Positions 25,310-34,232 are shown, numbered from the stretch's first letter. The stretch: 64,000 nt of DNA from Actinomycetota bacterium (GCA_018268675.1 JAFDWB010000016.1:23310-87309), one strand, 5' to 3'. The notes: generated by a model not told the origin, from the letters alone. Translations and numbers: made by a program.

Positions 25310-25963
25310 ATGGCGCTCGGAGGTAACAGTACTCTCGCTCAACTCGAAGAGGGTATGGTCATCGGACACGGATCCCGCGTCCGCCGCCCGCGCTCCGAAA
25401 AATGGTCGCGGCTGGCTAACCTCGTCCTCGGAAGGGTTCTCGAGAGGGCTCAGGACCACCAGCCTCCGAGCCGGTCTATGGAGACGATCCGATCCGCCGC
25501 CGCAGAAGGATTCGACGAGATCGCCGACGACGAAGTAACCGAGCTGCTCGTCTACCTCGCCTTCCTCGGCTACCTCGGTCGCGAGGTCGAGGAAGACTGG
25601 AAATGGACCGAAATCGGCTCCGACTGGATCCGCCGCGTCCTGGCGACCGGCAGCGAGGTTGCAGGTACGAAGACGAACATCTTCGAGGAGATGACCTCCT
25701 GGATCGCGGTCCATGCCTGCGACCGAACGCGCGTGCATGAGCCGCCGGGATTCTGTGTCGATGCCATCGATGCTCCGCTGTGGGCGGTGAGAGACTTCGT
25801 CATGGCCCGCTTCTGCCAGATTCAGATCGAAGTCGGCGCCCATCATGGCCTCAGCGGAGCGGACCGCCTGCCGGCGGGAACCGAGATGGGAGACTTCATG
25901 GCAGCATGGCGGATCGGCGTGCTGGTGCGTGCCACGGAGCAGTCGGCGCTCGTTCCGGCCTAG
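25310..25963 (+). CDS. Hypothetical protein, divergent from the transfer operon
   Basis: A 217-residue protein (start ATG 25310; ATG 25355 possible). Helical, with a winged-helix-like beginning (KWSRLANLVLGRVLERAQDH ... ADDEVTELLVYLAFLGYLGREV) and DWKWTEIGSDWIRRVL. The middle reads as a PadR/MarR-like dimer helix, but no family is certain. It shares the 258-bp divergent control region with the transfer operon, so it may be the local regulator. It could also be the first chromosomal gene after the element. Confidence 0.6.
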   Translation: MALGGNSTLAQLEEGMVIGHGSRVRRPRSEKWSRLANLVLGRVLERAQDHQPPSRSMETIRSAAAEGFDEIADDEVTELLVYLAFLGYLGREVEEDWKWTEIGSDWIRRVLATGSEVAGTKTNIFEEMTSWIAVHACDRTRVHEPPGFCVDAIDAPLWAVRDFVMARFCQIQIEVGAHHGLSGADRLPAGTEMGDFMAAWRIGVLVRATEQSALVPA

Positions 25964-25998
25964 CGACGCCGGCCTGCACGGGCGTGGAGCGGACCGGC

Positions 25999-26364
25999 TC
26001 ACGATTGGAGTCCGTCGGCGAGTTGATGAAGCAGCCACGGCCCTATCCAGTCCCGGAGCTCGTAGTGGACCCAGACACCTTCCCGGCTGCGGCTCACGAT
26101 CCCCGCCGCGCGGAGGATCCCGAGTTGATGCGACACGCTCTGCTGGGTCACCGGCAGCAACGAGGTGAGTGCGCTGACGGTCGAGCGACCGTGGCGCTCG
26201 AGTGCGTCTATCAGACGTATCCGGGTCGGATCGGCCAGGATTCGGAGCATCTCGGCGAGATCGTCGACATTGTCGATTGCGCCTGCGCCCTCGGGCGGCT
26301 GAACCTCTCGATCCGCGACGGCAGAGCGCTGTTTGACGACGGTGGCCGGCATCTCTCTCTGCAC
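25999..26364 (-). CDS. ArsR/SmtB-family transcriptional regulator
   Basis: A 121-residue protein. The winged helix spans ~33-110: LAEMLRILADPTRIRLIDAL, then STVSALTSLLPVTQQSVSHQLGILRAAGIV and the wing SREGVWVHYEL. There is no Cys pair in the recognition helix (the ELCVCDL position is STVSALT), so the usual arsenic/cadmium site is missing. The ~30-residue N-terminal extension has no clear role. It is flanked by opposite-strand and same-strand genes at a distance, so its target is unclear. Confidence 0.85.
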   Translation of the reverse strand: MQREMPATVVKQRSAVADREVQPPEGAGAIDNVDDLAEMLRILADPTRIRLIDALERHGRSTVSALTSLLPVTQQSVSHQLGILRAAGIVSRSREGVWVHYELRDWIGPWLLHQLADGLQS

Positions 26365-26511
26365 AGACAGAGTGAGAACGAGAAGAACTGGCCCCCCAAG
26401 TTAGAAACTCTCCTTGGATAGGCGAGTAAGTCAAGAATCAGCGGAGAAAGAGAGCCGCGCGGCTCCCTGATCGGGACCCGCGCGGCCATTGCACCTACTC
26501 CGACTACGACT

Positions 26512-27420
26512 TCAGGAGAGTCGAAGTTCGACCCCGACCGGCAGGACATCGGGGTCGCCGGTACCGATCCGGCCAGAGTTGATCCGCCAGAGTTGGTGAA
26601 CCTCGGCGGCGATCTGGGCGTTGGAGGCGCCTGCGGGGAGTGCCGCCGCCGCGATCAACCAAAGGCACTCGCCCGCGGCGACGAGGTGAGTCTTCCTGCC
26701 GACGAAGCTCCCCGGTCGATCGGATGCCGCGCCAGGGACCACGGCAGACGGGGACCCGAGTGGTTGCGGAGCGACAGGAGCGACCGGTTCGGGTTCGGGA
26801 TCAACTGCGGCCGACGGAGCGGCCCGGGCGGTCGAGTGCGCGCTCTTCTTCGCCGAGGCCTGGTGCCGCGGCGCGGGCCCGACGATCGTTTCGTGCTGGA
26901 CCACCGCTTCGGCGCTCGGCGGCGGAGTGCTCGGAGCGGGTTCGTAGGACGGTGGCGATTCTTCTACTCCGTAGGCCGGGGCTTCGACAGGGGGCGTCGT
27001 CGGAGTTTCGGACGTCGGAGGCGGCGCTTCTGCCGGTACTGGAGCCGCAGCTTCTGGCGGAAGGGGCACCGTCGGCGCCGTCGGCGAGGTTTCGACGCTT
27101 TCCGGTTCCGGTCCTTCGACTTCTGGCGCCGGGACTTCTTCTTCGACTTCGGATTCTTCCGGGCCGACGGATTCTTCCGACAGCGCGGTTTCTTCCCCGG
27201 AGGGTTGTTGCCCGACACCGATTTCCAGGCCGGGTAGGGCGCCCGGCGCCGAAGTCCCTTCACCTTCGGTGTCGTGTTCGTGCTTCGCCAATGCGAGCGG
27301 CGGCGCCAGGCTGCCGAAGACGAGCAGAGACCCCAGGAGCGCGGCGGTCGCCCGGACAGTCCGCCTACGGCGGCCACCGGGCGCGAGGTTCGGTTTTCGC
27401 ATCTCGGACTCCTTCTCCAT
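26512..27420 (-). CDS. Secreted Pro-rich protein with C-terminal LysM domain
   Basis: A 302-residue protein with a basic N terminus and signal peptide (ATAALLGSLLVFGSLAPPLALA), then about 170 residues of Pro/Glu/Ala-rich low-complexity sequence. Residues ~240-302 form a LysM-like peptidoglycan-binding domain (THLVAAGECLWLIAAAALP ... VHQLWRINSGRIGTGDPDVL). It is the last gene of the envelope operon that begins with the membrane sigma factor; the gap to the previous gene is 2 bases. It probably binds or shapes the cell wall, with the acidic Pro-rich part acting as a spacer. Confidence 0.8.
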   Translation of the reverse strand: MEKESEMRKPNLAPGGRRRRTVRATAALLGSLLVFGSLAPPLALAKHEHDTEGEGTSAPGALPGLEIGVGQQPSGEETALSEESVGPEESEVEEEVPAPEVEGPEPESVETSPTAPTVPLPPEAAAPVPAEAPPPTSETPTTPPVEAPAYGVEESPPSYEPAPSTPPPSAEAVVQHETIVGPAPRHQASAKKSAHSTARAAPSAAVDPEPEPVAPVAPQPLGSPSAVVPGAASDRPGSFVGRKTHLVAAGECLWLIAAAALPAGASNAQIAAEVHQLWRINSGRIGTGDPDVLPVGVELRLS

Positions 27421-27422
27421 TT

Positions 27423-28028
27423 TCAGTTCCTCGGATCTACGACACAGCGGTAGGAGTGGGGATCGGCGGCGTTGTCAGGCGTCAGCGCGACCCCACCGGT
27501 CGGCGTGGTGACGAGAAGCGCTTCGACCTGGCCCGGCGACGCGGCGGAGGGATACACCTGACTCGTCAGCTCGCCTCCCGCGGACAGCCCGATCTCGGAG
27601 TGCGTCAGCGCTGCCGCGAGCTCTGCGTAGGTCGGGAGCCGCCTCCCCGGACCTCCAGGTTGGCTTTCGATCGCGGCGCATTCGTGGAGAGCGGCGCTGA
27701 AGTAGGCAGGAGCGTGCGCTTGGGTTTCGATACAGGTGTCGGAAACGGCGAGCGTCCCTTCGGGGCAGCGGATGAAGAGCGCTTCTGCCGTGACTCCGTT
27801 CAGATGCTCAGCCTCCACCGCCTGCGGGACCTTCGAAAGAGTGCTCTCCCTGATGGCACTGCCGGTCACCGAGTTCTTGTGGAAGTTCCGGGCGGTCAGG
27901 GAGTGTGCTTGCAGATCCTTCCCCGTCAGCTTCGCCGCTGCATATGAGGTGCCGCCGATGGCGACGAAAACTGCGATCGTCGCCATCACGTTTGCGTAGG
28001 AGAGGTGACGGCGTAGTCGATCCTTCAT
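27423..28028 (-). CDS. Thermoleophilia-type secreted protein (RHLSYANVMAT signature)
   Basis: A 201-residue protein. The first 35 residues (RRHLSYANVMATIAVFVA, then IGGTSYAA) form the membrane or signal segment shared by many exported proteins of Solirubrobacterales. They are followed by the usual KLTGKDLQAHSLTARNF-type repeats (~35-75). Residues ~85-200 carry four Cys (RCPEGTLAVSDTCIE; HECAAIE; YRCVVD) in a compact domain found with these leaders. Function unknown. It is a strong marker of the host lineage and sits in the envelope operon. Confidence 0.8.
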   Translation of the reverse strand: MKDRLRRHLSYANVMATIAVFVAIGGTSYAAAKLTGKDLQAHSLTARNFHKNSVTGSAIRESTLSKVPQAVEAEHLNGVTAEALFIRCPEGTLAVSDTCIETQAHAPAYFSAALHECAAIESQPGGPGRRLPTYAELAAALTHSEIGLSAGGELTSQVYPSAASPGQVEALLVTTPTGGVALTPDNAADPHSYRCVVDPRN

Positions 28029-28053
28029 TTGCGATCTCCTTTTTCTGCTTGGT

Positions 28054-30336
28054 TCAGGCCGTCGGACATGGTCTACCTCTTACGGTGACGCCGATCACGT
28101 GGCTCTGGCCTGGCTCGAGGGGGAACCCTCCCTCTCCCGGAAGCCGCGCCCGGAACTTGTATTCCTCCCTGCCGCAGGTCCGTTTGAAGGGATATTCGAT
28201 GCTCCATTGGCCTTCCGGGTCGGTTCGGATCGTGCGGAAGGTCGACCATTCGTGGGTGAGCCGGACCTGTAGCTCGACCAGCTTCCCAGCCGCCGGTAGA
28301 GGTCTCCCCTGCACTTCTCCGCTGAACGTGACCGAGCCGCCGTTGAGGACGTGCTTCGGGGTGACCTTGACCGTGCTGGCGGAGTGGACGAGGACTTCCG
28401 CGCTCCCTTCGGCGGGGAGGCTGGTCGCGGTCCCCGAGTAGACGAAGCGGAGGTGTCGCGAGGATTCCGGAGTGACTTCGTAGGCAAAGCCGCCGTCGGA
28501 CCCGGTGGTGAGCGTCGCGACCTGGGTTTCGCCCTGCTCTTCGGGGATGGCCTGCCAGACCGCGATCGAGGCGCCTGCCATCGGATTGCCTGATTTGTCG
28601 AGCAGGTGACCGGAGAATTGAGCCTTCGAACCGAATTCGATCGTCGCCTGCGAGCCGGTTTCGCTTACTTCGTGCTTCTTGACGCGCCTCTTGCCGTGGC
28701 GGTGGACGACCTTGGTCACCACATGGTGGGCGAGGACGCCGGCGTCGACCGTCGTCGGCACCCGCAGGGGCAGGTTTATCTTCATCGGCTGGCCGTCGAT
28801 CCGATTTTCCGAGCTGGCCTGGTTCCCGGCGTGGTCGGTGGCGGTGGCTCGCAGCTGGTATTCACCGGCGGGCAGGCTCGCATCGTCGATGCGGGTGACC
28901 AGTTCGTCACCTTCGAGCGAGCTGGTCAATGGTTGCCAGACACCGGAACCGACCCGGCTCATCTCCATTTCCCCGCCTTGGATGCCGGAGAGCTTGTCGG
29001 CGAGATGCACCGCGATCCGCGTCGGGTCCTGGGCGGCGATCGGCTCGAATCCGACTTCGGGCGGTTCAGGATCGAAGCGCAACCGCGCCGGCACCGAAGC
29101 GTTCTGCGGCTGGGTGTTCCCGGCCGCGTCCCGGCGCCACATCTGCACTTCCCATTCCCCGGGACCGGGGACCCCGAGGCCGCCGATCGCCGCCACCGAG
29201 GGCCCGTTCGCGGTGCCCGTGAGGCATTCCTGCGTACCCACGCGGCAGACCCGCCAGTGCGCGGCGACGATCGGGGCCCGGTCGCCTTCGTCGGGATTGA
29301 CCCAGCCGACTGCGAATGCGTCGTGGTTCCGCCACGCTTCCCCGCCTTCGACGGCGACCGGCACCGCACCAGGCGGGGTGTTGTCGATCCGCACCGTCAC
29401 CGGGTTGGATTCAGCCTGGTTGCCGGCTGCGTCGGTCGCAAGCAATTGGAGTTGCTGGGTGCCTTCGCCGAGCTTGGTGGTGTCGACGTTGATGGAGCCC
29501 GAACCGCTCGGACAGGGAACGCGCTGGGTGTAATCGCAGGTGTTTTCACTTACCCCAGCCGAGGCGCCGCCGACCGATCCTTGGACGCTCTTAATGCCCG
29601 TGTTGTCGGAGGCTTCGTACCCGACGCCCTGGGTGCCTGCGGTCCATTCGCCGCCGAGAAATCCTCCGCCGCCTGCCACCGAGATCGACGGCGCGGTGTC
29701 GTCGACGACCGTCGCTTCCGAAGTGAAGGTCTCGAGATAGTTCTGCCCTTTACCGGAGCAGTATTCGGCCTTCGGGGCACCCATGCACACGACGCGCTGG
29801 ACCAACTTCGTCGCCCCTCCCAGTTCGTAGAGGGTCGGCCGCGGCCAGCTCGCCCCCTGAGCTGCCTTCGCGGTCTTCGGGCACTTCTGGTTCGCCATGA
29901 CGTTACGGATCGCATCCGAGCCGCCGTCGGGTCGGACGGCGTAGAGCTGCAACGCATACCGGCAGTCGCGCCGATGAGCCTCGCCCGACCACTTGAGGTT
30001 CGAGAAGGTCGTTCCCGGCGGCGCTTCGAGGACGAAGGCGGACTGTGAGCCGACCGCGACATGCCCTTCCCGAGGGACATTCGCCGTGACGAGGCCACGG
30101 AGTCCTGGCCCAAGCGGGTTGCAGGCGCGCCGCCACTTCATCCCCCTGGTGGCGAAGTTTTCGAACGCCCCCGAGGAGAATTCGCCGTTGGCCTGGCAGG
30201 AGGAGATGGTGAATTCTCCGGCCAGGGCCGGCGAGGGCGAGATCGCGCCGAAGGCGGCCGGGACGAGCGCGACCAGGACGACGGCGATCGACGACGCAAG
30301 TCTGCGGGAGCGGACATTGTGGCTGTGGAACTGCAT
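28054..30336 (-). CDS. Large secreted protein with Ig-like and carboxypeptidase-regulatory-like domains
   Basis: A 760-residue protein with a signal peptide ending near residue 40 (SPSPALAG). Residues ~40-230 form a Cys-rich beta domain with W and YC motifs. Residues ~230-570 hold two to three Ig-like domains with repeated G-x-Q-x-L-x(2)-x-A-T-D-x-A-G-N motifs (QLLATDAAGNQAESNPVTVRID; QLRATATDHAGNQASSENRID). The C-terminal ~190 residues form two further beta domains (GHLLDKSGNPMAGASIAVWQ; FSGEVQGRPLPAAGKLVELQ). It is probably a cell-surface or extracellular adhesive protein. Gaps of 3 and 25 bases link it to neighbours in the operon. Confidence 0.75.
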   Translation of the reverse strand: MQFHSHNVRSRRLASSIAVVLVALVPAAFGAISPSPALAGEFTISSCQANGEFSSGAFENFATRGMKWRRACNPLGPGLRGLVTANVPREGHVAVGSQSAFVLEAPPGTTFSNLKWSGEAHRRDCRYALQLYAVRPDGGSDAIRNVMANQKCPKTAKAAQGASWPRPTLYELGGATKLVQRVVCMGAPKAEYCSGKGQNYLETFTSEATVVDDTAPSISVAGGGGFLGGEWTAGTQGVGYEASDNTGIKSVQGSVGGASAGVSENTCDYTQRVPCPSGSGSINVDTTKLGEGTQQLQLLATDAAGNQAESNPVTVRIDNTPPGAVPVAVEGGEAWRNHDAFAVGWVNPDEGDRAPIVAAHWRVCRVGTQECLTGTANGPSVAAIGGLGVPGPGEWEVQMWRRDAAGNTQPQNASVPARLRFDPEPPEVGFEPIAAQDPTRIAVHLADKLSGIQGGEMEMSRVGSGVWQPLTSSLEGDELVTRIDDASLPAGEYQLRATATDHAGNQASSENRIDGQPMKINLPLRVPTTVDAGVLAHHVVTKVVHRHGKRRVKKHEVSETGSQATIEFGSKAQFSGHLLDKSGNPMAGASIAVWQAIPEEQGETQVATLTTGSDGGFAYEVTPESSRHLRFVYSGTATSLPAEGSAEVLVHSASTVKVTPKHVLNGGSVTFSGEVQGRPLPAAGKLVELQVRLTHEWSTFRTIRTDPEGQWSIEYPFKRTCGREEYKFRARLPGEGGFPLEPGQSHVIGVTVRGRPCPTA

Positions 30337-30339
30337 CTC

Positions 30340-31812
30340 TCAGGGACCTCCAAATTGCGTTGCTTCGTTCTTCGGCACCGGGGCGGGCTTGGCCGCCGCC
30401 GACGATTCCGATCCGGATGAGGAAGTGGACGGGGACGACGAGGAGCTGGACGACGACGAGCTCGAGGAGGATTCGACCGCCGGGTATTCCGGTGAGGCGG
30501 GTTCGAAGCTCTGTTCCGCCGGCGGCGGGGAGGCTTCTTCGACGACGACTTCTTCGGGTTCGCTGACCGCCGGTTCGACTGCGGGCTGTTCGTGTTCCTT
30601 CGGCGACGATTCGTCGCGAGGCTGAGTTTCCGGGGGCGTCGACGTCGATGGTTGCGATTCGGTGGCTTCTTCCGTGCCGTAGACGGGGCCGACGACCGAT
30701 TCTTCGGCAGGTTCTTCGGCCGCCGGAGGAGCCGCTGCTTCTTCGGCCTTCGGCGGCGTCGGTTCCTTCGCAGCTTCTTCGGAGGTGCCCGAGATGAGTT
30801 CCTTCGCCGCCCCGAGGGGGTCGACGCCCGGCTGCGAGCAGATGGTCGCCGCCCCGCCCCCGATGGCGAGACAGCCGGCGACGACCGCCGCCACCGTGCC
30901 GGGACGCGTCCCGATCAGGGGCGTCGGATCCGGGGTCCGGCCGTACGTCGCCAAGGTCGCCTGCTGCTTTATCTGCGAACCGCCGCCGAGGACGTGTCGC
31001 TTCGCCGAGCCGACGGCTTCGCCCACCCGGCCCACCGCCCGCCCCAGCAGACCCGGGCGTGCGACTTCGATGGCGACCGGAGGAAGCACCGCCGGCACCT
31101 TTTCCTTCCAGGCGACGAGCTCCTCGGAGAAGGTCGAGCAGCGACCGCAGTGCTGGAGATGAAGACGGGCCCGGACCTCCTCCCCGGCCACGGCAAGCCC
31201 ACAGGTCAGTCGCAACACCAGCGACTCGCCCTCTGCACAACCTCCGCCGGTCCGGCTGGTCAGGACCTCGCGGGCGCTCCGCATCACCTCCTCGAGGGCC
31301 TTCTTCACGGCGCGGTCACTGAGACCGAGCTGTTCCGCGATCTCCGGCCGCTTCCGCCCTGCGGCCCAGAGCGCGAAGACTCTCCGGCGCGAATCCGAGA
31401 GCTTCGATGACACCTCCTCCACGAGGATCTCGAGCTCGGTCTGCTCCTCGATCTCCATCAGCTCGGCGACCGGACCGGGTTGATCGGATGCCTCGCCTTC
31501 GAAAAGGGAGCCGGTCGGATCCGCTGCGATCGTCCTCGTCTGGCCTTCGAGCTCGTGCACCATCTCCCGGTAGGCGGCCGTCCGAAGCCAGGCGTACGCG
31601 CGAGCCGGCTCGGTGAATCCGGCGGCGTCGGCGTCGCCGAGGAATCTCTGACATGCCGTCTGCACCGCATCCTCGACCTCGTCTGCCGGGCGTCTCGGAA
31701 AGCGCTCCGCGAGTTGCCGCCTGAGCCTCTGCCCCCGCTGACGACCCGGTCCGAACTGCTCGAGCAGGAGTGCGGGCCGACGCAGGTCCGACGCGTGACT
31801 GTGAGAGGTCAT
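30340..31812 (-). CDS. Membrane-tethered sigma factor (ECF-like with zinc finger, membrane span and extracytoplasmic tail)
   Basis: A 490-residue protein from ATG 31812, with GGAGGGG upstream. Region sigma2 covers ~28-95 (FPRRPADEVEDAVQTACQRFL ... YAWLRTAAYREMVHEL). Region sigma4 covers ~135-185 (KLSDSRRRVFALWAAGRKRP, EIAEQLGLSDRAVKKALEEV). A zinc-finger-like anti-sigma segment follows (C204, H218, C222, C225 in HLQHCGRC) and one membrane span at ~304-325. The last ~160 residues are acidic, Pro-rich and Ser-rich, predicted outside. Such fused sigma/anti-sigma proteins are known in actinobacterial ECF groups. It heads the operon of secreted proteins, so it may control envelope genes by proteolytic release. 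Confidence 0.75.
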   Translation of the reverse strand: MTSHSHASDLRRPALLLEQFGPGRQRGQRLRRQLAERFPRRPADEVEDAVQTACQRFLGDADAAGFTEPARAYAWLRTAAYREMVHELEGQTRTIAADPTGSLFEGEASDQPGPVAELMEIEEQTELEILVEEVSSKLSDSRRRVFALWAAGRKRPEIAEQLGLSDRAVKKALEEVMRSAREVLTSRTGGGCAEGESLVLRLTCGLAVAGEEVRARLHLQHCGRCSTFSEELVAWKEKVPAVLPPVAIEVARPGLLGRAVGRVGEAVGSAKRHVLGGGSQIKQQATLATYGRTPDPTPLIGTRPGTVAAVVAGCLAIGGGAATICSQPGVDPLGAAKELISGTSEEAAKEPTPPKAEEAAAPPAAEEPAEESVVGPVYGTEEATESQPSTSTPPETQPRDESSPKEHEQPAVEPAVSEPEEVVVEEASPPPAEQSFEPASPEYPAVESSSSSSSSSSSSSPSTSSSGSESSAAAKPAPVPKNEATQFGGP

Positions 31813-31927
31813 CACCCCTCCAGAGCGGCGAGGTCCAAAAGTGGCCCCCCTCGTTGACAACCCGAGTCTTCGCAACTTCCTTCTCCTTGAAGGACGGCCT
31901 CCCATGCCGCCTCAGCAGTCAACGATT

Positions 31928-31941
31928 TCCCACATATGGGA
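31928..31941. promoter_or_regulatory. Short dyad TCCCA-CATA-TGGGA upstream of the sigma-factor operon
   Basis: An inverted repeat with 5-bp arms about 115 bases upstream of ATG 31812, in the 269-bp gap before the next gene. It could be an operator. The rest of 31813-32081 shows no ORF with coding features. Confidence 0.3.
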
Positions 31942-32081
31942 GATTGCAAACCGTTCTGCCGAACCAAGAACGATTGAGAAAACCTGAGTTTGGGCCTCCA
32001 GGACACAAGCCGCTCCCGCATGTCGTCGTTGCGCCTCAGACGAGAGAGGGCGCCCGATAAAGCGTCTTGACGACAGACGCC

Positions 32082-32279
32082 TCAGCCGGCGACGCCGGGC
32101 AGCGACGGATCCGCTTTCCCTGCAGTTTCGTAGCAGCGCTCGTGGGAGCGACGGACGCCTACCTCGTTGCGGTGAGGTGTCCCTTCGGTCACCACCGTTG
32201 CCAGACCGTCGCGCACGACCACAACGGGCCGGAAATATTGGCCGACATGACCGCATCCGGCGCAGCGCATCCCGCTCAT
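32082..32279 (-). CDS. Small CxxC zinc-ribbon-like protein
   Basis: A 65-residue protein. The start MSGMRCAGCGHVGQYFRPVV carries one CxxC knuckle, and a later Cys lies in SHERCYET. It overlaps the upstream 75-residue gene by 4 bases (ATGA), which is the main reason for calling it. It is probably a small metal-binding protein; no family recognised. Confidence 0.45.
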   Translation of the reverse strand: MSGMRCAGCGHVGQYFRPVVVVRDGLATVVTEGTPHRNEVGVRRSHERCYETAGKADPSLPGVAG

Positions 32280-32503
32280 CCTCTGACCAGCTCGTCGTAG
32301 TGGACCGCGGCACGGGTAGGAGTGACGGTCCCGTCCCCGGCACCGATGAGCAGTCCGGCCCTCGCCAGCCACTTGACGACATCTCCGTCCTCCGCCTCGA
32401 CCCGTAGCGCCGTCGGTCGGCTGGCGATGGCGGCGTCGAGAAGCGCGAGTTTGTCCTTGGCCGAGGACACGAACATATGTTCGCAAACGTCAGCCCGCGC
32501 CAC
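32276..32503 (-). CDS. Small hypothetical protein under a LexA/SOS-like box
   Basis: The ORF gives 75 residues (LALLDAAIASRPTALRVEAE, DGDVVKWLARAGLLIGAG), a short helical, wing-like fold without clear family. The start is uncertain: the ATG at 32476 and the GTG at 32470 lie inside or at the edge of the palindrome CGAACATATGTTCG, so a later start or leaderless transcript is possible. It forms a two-gene unit with the zinc-ribbon gene. Confidence 0.45.
   Translation of the reverse strand: MARADVCEHMFVSSAKDKLALLDAAIASRPTALRVEAEDGDVVKWLARAGLLIGAGDGTVTPTRAAVHYDELVRG
32470..32483. promoter_or_regulatory. LexA/SOS-box-like palindrome CGAACATATGTTCG
   Basis: A perfect 14-bp palindrome that fits the actinobacterial SOS box CGAAC-N4-GTTCG. 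It overlaps the 5' end of the small leftward gene 32276..32503, where a promoter-overlapping operator would be expected. Confidence 0.6.
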
Positions 32504-32591
32504 AAGCGCGTCGGCTTTTATGGCGCGAGCCGAAGTGGCTCGGAATTGGGCTCATCCAAAGTCTCTTCTTTTCAGGAGCTCGGCAGCGACG

Positions 32592-33368
32592 TCATGAGCC
32601 GGTCCACCGCGGCTCTCGCTTATCTGCGAAAGCCTGCGCGCCCTCCTTCGCGTCCCTTGAAGCGAAGACGGGATCCGCCACAGCTTCCTGAAAGGACCAG
32701 AACTCCGCATCGGCTAGGTCGTGCTGGCGGTCGAGGATCCGCTTGGTGGCAAGAACTGCCAAGGGCGCGGCCCTTCCGATCGACTGTGCCAGGCCCATCG
32801 CCGCGTCTGCGGCCATCCCGTCCTCTACGACCTCCTCGACAAGACCGATCCGCTGTCCATCAGCGGCGGAAATCAGGTCCCCGCTTAGGGCCAGCCGCTT
32901 GGTGAGACCCGGGCCGATGCGATCTGGCAGGCGACGCAGCGCTCCGCCGATCGCGACCAAGGAGCGCTGTACCTCCGGCACTCCAAATTTCGCCGAACGT
33001 CCGGAGACAATGAAGTCGCAGGCCAGAGCCAGCTCCAGCCCACCCGCTACGGCGAAACCCTCGATCGCGGCGATCACAGGCTTCGTCGCCATCGGCTCGG
33101 TAAGTACGCGTTTAAGGCCGGGACCATCAGCACCGCCCTCCCATACCGGCTCTCCGTCACCGAAGGCCTTCAGGTCCATCCCCGCACAGAAGCCCGGACC
33201 CGCGCCCGTGAGTACCGCTGTTCGTAGCGTCGGATCAGCGTCGAGGCGCTCGAGCGAGTCGCAGAGCCCACTCACCAGCTCAAGGTTCAATGCATTTCGA
33301 GCCTCTGGACGATTCAGGGTCACGAGGAGCACCGCCCCGCGTACCTCGGTCGCGATTGCTTTGGACAT
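32592..33368 (-). CDS. Enoyl-CoA hydratase/isomerase (crotonase family)
   Basis: A 258-residue protein, normal length for the family. The oxyanion-hole segment AGMDLKAFG and GGLELALACDFIV are present. Both catalytic glutamate positions of the hydratases are occupied (E in GGLELA and E in FGVPEVQR). It should hydrate 2-enoyl-CoA to 3-hydroxyacyl-CoA in beta-oxidation. It is divergent from the SDR at 33468, sharing a 99-bp control region that contains AGTAC-N8-GTACT. With the SDR, thiolase and acyl-CoA dehydrogenase nearby it forms a full beta-oxidation set. Confidence 0.9.
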   Translation of the reverse strand: MSKAIATEVRGAVLLVTLNRPEARNALNLELVSGLCDSLERLDADPTLRTAVLTGAGPGFCAGMDLKAFGDGEPVWEGGADGPGLKRVLTEPMATKPVIAAIEGFAVAGGLELALACDFIVSGRSAKFGVPEVQRSLVAIGGALRRLPDRIGPGLTKRLALSGDLISAADGQRIGLVEEVVEDGMAADAAMGLAQSIGRAAPLAVLATKRILDRQHDLADAEFWSFQEAVADPVFASRDAKEGAQAFADKREPRWTGS

Positions 33369-33467
33369 GAGTCGAGAGCCTCCAGTTCGCTGAACAATAC
33401 TTCAGTACGTTATATAGTACTATCGAGAGGTTACTTCCCAGAGCAGAGTTCGCGAGACAGGAGAGCG

Positions 33468-34232
33468 ATGAACGTCCATGGAGCTACAGCCATCGTCTTC
33501 GGTGGTGCGTCCGGCCTCGGCGAAGCGACGGCTCGCCACCTGGCGGCCAGCGGTGCAGAGGTGGTGATTGCCGATCTGGACGGAGAGCGTGCTGAGATGG
33601 TCGCGGAGGGGTTCGGCGCGCGCGCAGTTCAGTGCGATGTCACTGACACCGAGGCAGTCGGCGTTGCGGTGGACGACTGTGGGCGATCGGCCGAGCACGG
33701 ACTGCGTATCGCCGTCATCTGTGCTGGCTTGGCCACCCCAGCGAAGCTCGTCGGCCGAGAAGGGCCGACCCCGCTCGAGCGGTTTAGCAAGGTGATCGAG
33801 GTTAATCTCCTCGGTACGATCAACGTGCTTCGTCTCGCCGCTGCCGCGATGATCGAGAACGCGCCTGACGACAGCGGCGAGCGCGGCGTCTGCGTCAACA
33901 CCGCCTCGATCGCCGCCTTCGACGGCCAGATAGGTCAGGTCGCCTATGCGGCCTCGAAGGCGGGGATCGCTGGACTGACGCTGCCGGTCGCCCGCGAGCT
34001 CGCCGGCAGTGGAGTGCGGGTGATGACGATCGCGCCGGGCGTGTTCGATACGCCGATGCTCGCGGGCCTCCCGGACTCCGCACGCGCGGCGCTCGGAAGC
34101 GTCACGCCGTTTCCGTCGCGCCTCGGTAAGGGACAGGAGTACGCCGATCTGGTCGAGCACATCGTGGCCAACCCGATGCTGAACGGTGAGGTGATCCGGC
34201 TCGATGGCGCTCTTCGCCTGGCGCCGAAGTGA
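33468..34232 (+). CDS. SDR, 3-hydroxyacyl-CoA dehydrogenase type 2-like
   Basis: A 254-residue Rossmann-fold enzyme: nucleotide motif GGASGLGEA at ~12-20, the D of ADLDGE for NAD preference, CAG at the NAG position, catalytic S in NTASIAAF and YAASK with Tyr and Lys. The sequence IAPGVFDTPML and the strand AVICAG resemble human HSD17B10-type enzymes that oxidise 3-hydroxyacyl-CoA. It lies between the crotonase and the thiolase. Dehydrogenation of the hydratase product is the most likely reaction; another alcohol substrate is possible. Confidence 0.8.
   Translation: MNVHGATAIVFGGASGLGEATARHLAASGAEVVIADLDGERAEMVAEGFGARAVQCDVTDTEAVGVAVDDCGRSAEHGLRIAVICAGLATPAKLVGREGPTPLERFSKVIEVNLLGTINVLRLAAAAMIENAPDDSGERGVCVNTASIAAFDGQIGQVAYAASKAGIAGLTLPVARELAGSGVRVMTIAPGVFDTPMLAGLPDSARAALGSVTPFPSRLGKGQEYADLVEHIVANPMLNGEVIRLDGALRLAPK

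Noticed and set aside
30418..30480. Tandem GAC/GAG repeats as a functional DNA repeat
   Set aside because: They encode the poly-Ser and Asp/Ser-rich tail of the sigma-factor fusion on the minus strand; no separate element is needed.
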